Origin: an uncultured Acetatifactor sp.
GTDB taxonomy: Bacteria; Bacillota; Clostridia; Lachnospirales; Lachnospiraceae
Length of the DNA stretch: 11,965 bases
Direction: 5' to 3'
Assembly (NCBI GenBank): GCA_910577665.1
Contig: CAJTOJ010000057.1
Span: 1-11,965, forward strand
The position numbers and the translations under genes were made by a program. Numbering within the stretch: the stretch's first letter is position 1; every line of letters starts with the position of its first letter. The notes beneath the pieces were generated by a model. That model was given only the letters and a program-made list of their open reading frames with translations. It searched no databases and was not told where the DNA came from. Of the stretch, positions 7,146 to 11,965 are shown piece after piece.

Positions 7146-8861
7146 CTACCGGGACACCTCCACCTTCACCAGTTCCCGGCACCGGTTCAGTGTGGCATAG
7201 ATCTCCTGCTTCCGGGGCATGGCCAGGTTGCCGGGAATATCCCCTCCACAGAACGCGGCAAATCCCTTCTCTCCCATTCCCCGCACCAGGTACTCCACTG
7301 CCTCCTGCAGGGTACGTCTTCCGTCAAACACCTGTAATTTCATATGTTTCAAGATATGTGACAAGGCTGTCAGCTGCTCGGAATCTGCGAGCTGCTCCAC
7401 ATACCGCAGGTCCACGGTCTCCCGGTTGATGGAGAAGCCGTCCCTGCCCATGGTCTTCATCTTGATCCGGTCATCCCTGGCAAAAGCGGCATCCCGGCGC
7501 ACCACCCGCTTCCAGTTGGGAGCCTGTGCCTTCCGGGCCTCCTCCAGCACCAGGGGGAAACGTTCTGCCTCCTTTTTCGCCAGTTCTGTGATCTCCACGG
7601 GCTGGTACTTGTTCATCTGCACCACGCAGTCGGCCTTGTGGAAATAGGATCCGGAGCTGCCTGCCACCAGGATGGTGGAGATCCCCCATGTGTCGTAGAG
7701 TTCCCGTACCCTGTCAATAAAAGGAATGATCGGCTCCACATCCCTGCTGACCACCCGTTGCATCAGTTCGTCCCGGATCATGAAATTGGTGGCACTGGTA
7801 TCCTCGTCAATCAGCAGCACCCCGGCTCCCATCTCCATGGCCTCCACGGTGGCTGCTGCCTGGGAAGTACTGCCGCTGGCGTCCTCAGTGGAGAAGCAGG
7901 AGGTGTCCCTGCCATTCGGCAGGTTGCGGATGAACATGGAGATATCCGTGCCCTGGATGCTGCGTCCGTCCTCGGCCCGCAGTTTCATGGCACTGTCATC
8001 CGTGATCACATATTCCCTGCCGTCACCGGCAATGTGGTTATAAACCCCCAGTTCCAGGGCTTCCAGCAGGGTGGATTTCCCGTGGTAGCCGCCGCCTACG
8101 ATCAAGGTTATGCCCTTTTGGATGCCCATCCCTTTCAAAGGTCCATGATGAGGGAGATCCAGGGTCACTTCCATGGATGCCGGGGTGCGGAATGGAATCC
8201 CTTCCCGCATGGGCAGAGAGGAGACACCGGATTTCCTGGGCAGAATGGCGCCATCTGCCACAAAGGCAGCCAGTCCCCTTGTGGGAAGCTGCTCTCGGAT
8301 ATACTGTTGGTCGTCTGCCAGATACAACACTCCCTCCAGAACCTCCTTCTTACAGGAGGATGCCAGCAGGGTCTGCCGCACACACACTGGCAGGAAGTCA
8401 AACAGGATCTTCACCAGCTCCCCGGAATTGATGGTCCTGCCGTTGGCCGGGAATCCCACTTCCATGCGGATGGTAATGTCCCCACTTGCAGGTTCCACTG
8501 TACAGGCACTGCGCTCTAAGATCTCCTGTCCGGGCTGGCTCACTCCCAGTAGACCACTCTTGCCAGAGCCTTTGGCCTTGAAGGAATAATCCTTGACCTT
8601 GGCCGCCATGCGCCTTAGCAGATAGTCCTGGAAGGCAATGCGCCTGTGTTTCGTCTCATAGCATCCCTTGTCAAAGGCTGCCGTCCGGCCTGCCACCAGG
8701 ATGCTGACCTTGGAGGGCGCCGCAAAAGGATCCCCCTGGACATGGTCAATGGATAAAATGTATTGTCCAAACTGGTATTTGCCCCGGGTGTCCTTGTAAG
8801 CCGGGTAACTTTTGTGGTCAATCTGCCGAAGCAGGGTCTGTAATTCTGCTGATGATTTCAT
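7146..8861 (-). CDS. Predicted ABC-class ATPase, COG3044/PF09818 type
   Basis: A 571-residue soluble protein matching my recollection of the family annotated 'predicted ATPase of the ABC class'. It has an N-terminal region (about 1-240) characteristic of the family, a P-loop GGGYHGKST at 256-264, a signature-like segment ASGSTSQAA near 328-336 and Walker B VLLIDEDTSATNF with D352 and E353. There are no membrane segments, so it is not a transporter. The only characterised homologue I recall is trypanosome MRB1590, linked to mitochondrial RNA editing, which suggests nucleic-acid binding. The bacterial function is unknown. I chose ATG 8861 over the in-frame ATG at 8945 because GGGAGG (8868-8873) precedes it by six bases and a near-consensus promoter (8904-8933) lies inside the longer reading. 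It is the first gene of a probable leftward operon with the esterase and PHP genes. Confidence 0.9.
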   Translation of the reverse strand: MKSSAELQTLLRQIDHKSYPAYKDTRGKYQFGQYILSIDHVQGDPFAAPSKVSILVAGRTAAFDKGCYETKHRRIAFQDYLLRRMAAKVKDYSFKAKGSGKSGLLGVSQPGQEILERSACTVEPASGDITIRMEVGFPANGRTINSGELVKILFDFLPVCVRQTLLASSCKKEVLEGVLYLADDQQYIREQLPTRGLAAFVADGAILPRKSGVSSLPMREGIPFRTPASMEVTLDLPHHGPLKGMGIQKGITLIVGGGYHGKSTLLEALELGVYNHIAGDGREYVITDDSAMKLRAEDGRSIQGTDISMFIRNLPNGRDTSCFSTEDASGSTSQAAATVEAMEMGAGVLLIDEDTSATNFMIRDELMQRVVSRDVEPIIPFIDRVRELYDTWGISTILVAGSSGSYFHKADCVVQMNKYQPVEITELAKKEAERFPLVLEEARKAQAPNWKRVVRRDAAFARDDRIKMKTMGRDGFSINRETVDLRYVEQLADSEQLTALSHILKHMKLQVFDGRRTLQEAVEYLVRGMGEKGFAAFCGGDIPGNLAMPRKQEIYATLNRCRELVKVEVSR

Positions 8862-8866
8862 TTGAT

Positions 8867-8873
8867 ACCTCCC
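8867..8873 (-). promoter_or_regulatory. Ribosome binding site fixing the ATPase start
   Basis: GGGAGGT on the coding strand, five to six bases before the ATG at 8859-8861. It decides this start over the upstream in-frame ATG at 8945, which would be located upstream of the promoter. Confidence 0.8.
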
Positions 8874-8903
8874 TGGACGCCTGTAGGCACCCACTATTCC
8901 ATC

Positions 8904-8933
8904 ATTATAATCCTCTTCCTGTAGGCGCGTCAA
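8904..8933 (-). promoter_or_regulatory. Near-consensus sigma-A promoter of the ATPase-esterase-PHP operon
   Basis: On the leftward strand TTGACG (8928-8933) is followed after 18 bases by TATAAT (8904-8909). Transcription should begin near 8897, giving a leader of about 36 bases. A 9-bp direct repeat, CCTGTAGGC on the plus strand, occurs at 8918-8926 (inside the promoter spacer) and at 8880-8888 (in the leader) and could be an operator. Confidence 0.75.
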
Positions 8934-8960
8934 CCCAGGCCGCATGGTGTCGTAGGTATG

Positions 8961-9114
8961 TAAAGCATTTCAGTTACTGTTCACTGAGGTATCGCCGCGA
9001 GGTGTTTTCACGCGCTTCCAGCATGACAAACCCGAGACTGTGCGCGCGAAATCGCTGTTCTTGCGATTTCTGCGCATCAGTTACTGTGAACGGAGTGAAC
9101 AGTAAAGCATTTCA
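8961..9114. repeat. MITE-like element with terminal inverted repeats and flanking direct repeats
   Basis: TTACTGTTCACT at 8974-8985 is the exact inverse complement of AGTGAACAGTAA at 9094-9105, bounding an element of about 133 bp (8973-9105). The flanks carry an identical 12-base direct repeat, TAAAGCATTTCA, at 8961-8972 and 9103-9114. At least nine bases of it (AGCATTTCA) lie outside the inverted repeats and look like a target duplication. Inside is a strong hairpin: GAAATCGC 9048-9055 with GCGATTTC 9063-9070, extended by TGCGC 9041-9045 with GCGCA 9072-9076. CAGTTACTGT recurs at 8971-8980 and 9078-9087. There is no transposase, so any movement would be in trans. From memory, similar sequences recur in Lachnospiraceae genomes and yield spurious small proteins. 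The hairpins may also end transcription from the lipoprotein gene. Confidence 0.65.
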
Positions 9115-9175
9115 TTTAGCCCCGGTCCCTGTTTTCTTTTCTTCATGTTACCTTCCCCATTCTTTTCCTGTCTCC

Positions 9176-11425
9176 TCAGTTCCTCTCCCCCAGATAGACC
9201 CCCACACGGCTCTCCAGATGGTCGATTACCATGTCCTCTGTAATGGCGCCAGAGAAATACTGCTCCAGTTCTTCGAACATAATGCTCCTTAGTTCCACCG
9301 GGAAATATTTCAACGGCCTGGCTGTGGCAACCATATCCAGCAGGGTCTTCCTGTCCCGTTCTATATCCAGGTCGTTCCCAAGGGTGATGCCATCGAAACC
9401 CGATACATAAACCATCGTATCCTCATTCATGGCGGCAATCTGCTCCTCCAGCACATCCCTGCGTATGCTCAGGCCAAAGTTCAAATCCTTCGCGGCCTGG
9501 GACTGTCCCTCATAGGAGAGACACAGACTGATGAATGCAAACGCCACCTCCTTCTCCTCCTGGGTAGCCTTCCTGCGGACCGCCAGGGGGCTGCCGCCGC
9601 TCTCCAGGAAATGGGTGGATCCATCTTTCGTGGGATACCCGATATAATTGGCATCCTGGCCGTAGCAGACACGATACAGAGCCAGATCCTCCGGCTTGTT
9701 GATATTCAATTCATTGCAGAGCACCTTCCCCTCCAGCAGAGAGCGGCCAGGGCTGACCCCTTCCTCCCTGACACAATATCTCTTAGCCAGTTCCAGGACC
9801 CTGCGGAATTCCCTGCTATCAAAATCCGTTGTGCCCGTTTCCCCATCCAGGAAATACGCATCCTCTAACCCATGGCTGAGAATGCTCATGATGAAGTAGC
9901 CCCCGTAGTCTCCGCCATAAAAGTTAAAAATGGCTTCCAGCTCAGGCCTGTCCTCTATACACTGTAAAAATGCAGCATAATCCCAGTCCTTCAGATCCGG
10001 ATCCCCTGTAACCAGGGTCCGCAGCCTAAAGTCCGTCACAATGCCATACAGAGTTCCATTGATCTTCCCCATCTCCAGGACAGATGTCTGTAATTCTTCC
10101 ATCATACCCGATTGCTCCATAATGGTATCCAGAGGCTCCCACAGCTTTTCCTGTTCCTCAAAGCCTGTGAGCCTAGTATCCAGCAATACCGGACCATTTC
10201 CTGCGATCAGCTCTGTCAGCAGTGCAGTCTGCTCATAGTCACTCTTCAGTGTAATATGATAGCCTGGATACTGTTTGTTAAATGCCACCACAAGCGGCTG
10301 GTAGGACGACATTCTCATGGGAGATACTGCCATTGTAATCTCACAGATCTCCACCTCTTCGGTGGTAGGCTCCAGACGAAGATAATGATACTTTTCAGCG
10401 TCCTTGTAAAGGAGAGAAATCTTCCCTTCTTCGTCTGCCTGTATGGCAGGTACTTCCTGCACTGCAATCCCATGATCGATCCACCGGTAAAGAAGCTCCG
10501 GATTCTTTCCAGACAGTCCACTGTGGTATACGCCCTCCGGATCCGCGTACAGCAAGGTATTTTCGTCAAGAAGCGTAAGACAATAGACATCCTCTTCGGG
10601 AGCGGCCAGCAACACCGGCCTGCCAGTCTCTGCATCCATATACTGCAGGGACATCTGTAGGCTTGCCCCTATGCCATTTCCATTTGTTGTCCAGAAAGCC
10701 ACACGGCCGTCATACAGGGGAACCAGTCCTCCTATATTGCCCTCTTCCATGACATATTCCACCAGGATCTCCCCATCCTTAGAGACCAGCAGATACTGCC
10801 ACGCCTCCTGTGTATGCCGCACCAGATGCACCACCCCGGAATGATCCACCGCAAAACAGGAAAGACTCATGATCACCTGGGAGAAGTCGCTTTCCCCTGG
10901 GAAATTCAAGGGAAACTCTCCCAACGGCTCATGGTTCCCGTCTCTCTCCATCAGAAAGTACCGATACTCCTCACCCTCCAGGGTCTCTGTCTCAAAGGTT
11001 ACATAATGATCCAGGCCTGCTACCGGTCCTACGTCCCAGACCTGGTTCTCCCGGTCAAACCTTTGCGAAACCTTCTGACCCTCCACAGTCACACAGGAAA
11101 GCTCGTCCCAGCATTCCTCCACATTTTCAAAGAGATGCTTCTTAAAATAATATGCCCCGGTATCCCCCAGGAATATCCTGCTTCCTCCCCCTGCCAGGGC
11201 ATTGGCCGGAGCTTCTACCTGTAGCGGCATGCGGACTACCGCAGAATAGGCATCCAGGGAATTGTCCTGCCTGCCAGGATTCTTGTCATCCCCTGCGCCC
11301 TGGGGGTTCCCGGTTCCTTCTGTGCCGTCCGTCCTGTCATAGTTCTGTGTTTCTTTTGTGCCGCACCCGCCAAGGGCCAGGACAAAGATAACTGTCAATA
11401 AAATATAGCTGATTGTCTTCTTCAT
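9176..11425 (-). CDS. Lipoprotein joining a propeller-like region to a family-1 solute-binding domain
   Basis: A 749-residue protein starting with a lipoprotein signal: MKK, a hydrophobic core and lipobox LGGC with Cys21 as the predicted lipidation site, so it should be anchored on the outer face of the membrane. A Gly/Asp/Asn-rich linker follows (about 22-58). Residues about 60-360 contain repeated short beta-strand units ending in turns such as SKDGEILVEY, YDGRVAFW and DENTLLYADPEG, resembling a beta-propeller. Residues about 363-749 resemble ABC solute-binding proteins: VVAFNKQYPGYHI near 379-391, LIAGNGPVLLDT near 406-417 and a late SPLAVRRKATQEEKEVAFAFI stretch. It is much longer than the usual 400-550 residues for a family-1 binding protein. 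No permease genes are nearby, so a sensory or orphan binding role is possible. It lies 22 bp after the small secreted-protein gene and probably shares its promoter. Its own ribosome site (AAGGA, about 13 bases away) is weak. Confidence 0.82.
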   Translation of the reverse strand: MKKTISYILLTVIFVLALGGCGTKETQNYDRTDGTEGTGNPQGAGDDKNPGRQDNSLDAYSAVVRMPLQVEAPANALAGGGSRIFLGDTGAYYFKKHLFENVEECWDELSCVTVEGQKVSQRFDRENQVWDVGPVAGLDHYVTFETETLEGEEYRYFLMERDGNHEPLGEFPLNFPGESDFSQVIMSLSCFAVDHSGVVHLVRHTQEAWQYLLVSKDGEILVEYVMEEGNIGGLVPLYDGRVAFWTTNGNGIGASLQMSLQYMDAETGRPVLLAAPEEDVYCLTLLDENTLLYADPEGVYHSGLSGKNPELLYRWIDHGIAVQEVPAIQADEEGKISLLYKDAEKYHYLRLEPTTEEVEICEITMAVSPMRMSSYQPLVVAFNKQYPGYHITLKSDYEQTALLTELIAGNGPVLLDTRLTGFEEQEKLWEPLDTIMEQSGMMEELQTSVLEMGKINGTLYGIVTDFRLRTLVTGDPDLKDWDYAAFLQCIEDRPELEAIFNFYGGDYGGYFIMSILSHGLEDAYFLDGETGTTDFDSREFRRVLELAKRYCVREEGVSPGRSLLEGKVLCNELNINKPEDLALYRVCYGQDANYIGYPTKDGSTHFLESGGSPLAVRRKATQEEKEVAFAFISLCLSYEGQSQAAKDLNFGLSIRRDVLEEQIAAMNEDTMVYVSGFDGITLGNDLDIERDRKTLLDMVATARPLKYFPVELRSIMFEELEQYFSGAITEDMVIDHLESRVGVYLGERN

Positions 11426-11447
11426 GGAATCTATTTCGTCCTTTTGT

Positions 11448-11791
11448 TTAGTTATGTTTAACGCTATGTATAGTTCCAGTTAAATGTTCATGCTGGCTAC
11501 CTTCTTGCCTGGTACCGCAATAATTACAGGAGTACTCACAGTACTTAAAATAATACGCGATTTGGCAATCATTTCTGTAAATCGGATTGTTTTGATTGTC
11601 GTATCCATATAAATACTGATGTGTCCCGCCCACCTTTAATTGTCCTGCACCTGTATCGCATGAGATCCAAAATGATGTACCCCATCTGAAGAACCACTGC
11701 ATACAGCCGCAGATACAAGCATCGAATTACACATAAAAATCAACAAGGTTACGCAAAGTGCAGAAAGTGTTTTTGTCATAGGTTTCTTCAT
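11448..11791 (-). pseudogene. Small secreted Cys/His-rich protein gene, frameshifted
   Basis: The ATG at 11789-11791 has GGAGG eight bases upstream (11800-11804). It opens a clear signal peptide: MKKPMTKTLSALCVTLLIF then MCNSMLVSAAVC, with likely cleavage after VSA. The frame stops at a TAA after about 51 codons. A second frame, open from about 11702 to the stop at 11448-11450, supplies the rest: GGTHQYLYGYDNQNNPIYRN, then NDCQIAYYFKYCEYSCNYC and QHEHLTGTIHSVKHN. Joining them needs a net loss of one base (or gain of two) between about 11630 and 11680, giving a protein of about 114 residues. The mature part would contain several Cys (CEYSCNYC) and clustered His (HEH, H, H), which suggests disulfides or metal binding. 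From memory, related small secreted proteins with an intact frame exist in Lachnospiraceae. Base composition is AT-rich compared with the neighbouring genes. It could be a true pseudogene or a sequencing error. Confidence 0.7.
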
Positions 11792-11874
11792 TATCCATTC
11801 CTCCTTTTGTTTTTGCCGCCATTTTTTGTTTTAGACTTTTAGATTCCATTTTATCAAGCTATACTTAATTGGTT

Positions 11875-11898
11875 TATGGTATTTGAAATATCACCATA
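11875..11898. promoter_or_regulatory. Palindrome in the leader, possible operator or RNA stem
   Basis: TATGGT at 11875-11880 and ACCATA at 11893-11898 form 6-bp arms around 12 bases, about 23-46 bases downstream of the predicted transcription start. A second overlapping pairing (GGTATT near 11879-11884 with AATACC near 11904-11909) is also possible. It could be a repressor site or a leader hairpin; the sequence alone does not decide. Confidence 0.3.
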
Positions 11899-11927
11899 TA
11901 TGCAATACCTTCTTGCGGCATATATTT

Positions 11928-11956
11928 ATTATACATCCTAACATTAAGTTTGTCAA
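11928..11956 (-). promoter_or_regulatory. Consensus sigma-A promoter of the secreted-protein/lipoprotein operon
   Basis: On the leftward strand TTGACA (11951-11956) and TATAAT (11928-11933) are both perfect and separated by exactly 17 bases. Start should be near 11921, leaving a leader of about 130 bases before the ATG at 11791. A GAGAGAGAG tract lies directly upstream at the window edge. Confidence 0.85.
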
Positions 11957-11965
11957 CTCTCTCTC

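Noticed and set aside
7638..8519. 293-codon open frame on the plus strand
   Set aside because: Antisense shadow of the ATPase gene; no family resemblance and no initiation signal.
8862..8945. Upstream in-frame ATG adding 28 residues to the ATPase
   Set aside because: The promoter lies inside this extension and the ribosome site fits only the 8861 start.
9081..9146. 21-codon leftward frame starting MKKRKQGPG with a GGAAGG site upstream
   Set aside because: It has a plausible start but ends inside the MITE-like element. It could be a gene start truncated by the insertion, but it is too short to support.
8852..9292. 146-codon open frame on the plus strand spanning the spacer
   Set aside because: It crosses the MITE-like element and the ends of two leftward genes. 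The part within the element resembles spurious proteins I recall being called from such repeats.
1..11965. CRISPR arrays, tRNA or rRNA genes, riboswitches
   Set aside because: No regularly spaced repeats, no tRNA-like cloverleaf or rRNA segment, and no leader matching a riboswitch I recognise were seen on either strand.

Overview
The window looks like chromosomal DNA of a Gram-positive gut-type clostridium, most likely Lachnospiraceae. That is an inference from strong AGGAGG-type ribosome sites, sigma-A-type promoters, a lipobox lipoprotein carrying an extracellular solute-binding domain, and recollected resemblance of several proteins to that family. Most genes are fairly GC-rich. The right edge (about 11450-11965) is clearly AT-richer.

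Left edge (1-720): the 5' part of an IS4-type insertion sequence, transcribed leftward and running off the window. Its transposase is broken by a one-base shift close to the start codon, and a perfect 12-bp palindrome lies between the gene and the element's end. Positions 720-977 hold a hairpin and a plausible promoter for the next genes.

Rightward operon (978-4610): two half-size ABC exporters in tandem. The first has Asp in place of the catalytic Glu, and the second has a degenerate signature motif. This pair of changes marks a heterodimeric multidrug-type exporter (BmrCD/TM287-288-like) with one degenerate ATP site.

Leftward operon (8861 down to 4575): an ABC-class ATPase of the COG3044/PF09818 type behind a near-consensus promoter, then a signal-peptide-less SGNH (rhamnogalacturonan-acetylesterase-like) esterase with a fibronectin III-like tail, then a PHP-family metallo-phosphoesterase whose start overlaps the esterase stop (ATGA). 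The PHP gene and the second exporter gene converge and overlap by 36 bp.

Spacer 8862-9175: besides the ATPase promoter it holds a MITE-like element of about 133 bp with 12-bp terminal inverted repeats, an internal hairpin and 9-12 bp flanking direct repeats.

Right leftward operon (11933 down to 9176): a textbook promoter, a small secreted Cys/His-rich protein gene that is frameshifted here, and 22 bp later a 749-aa lipoprotein that appears to join a beta-propeller-like region to a family-1 solute-binding domain. No sugar permease genes accompany it in the window.
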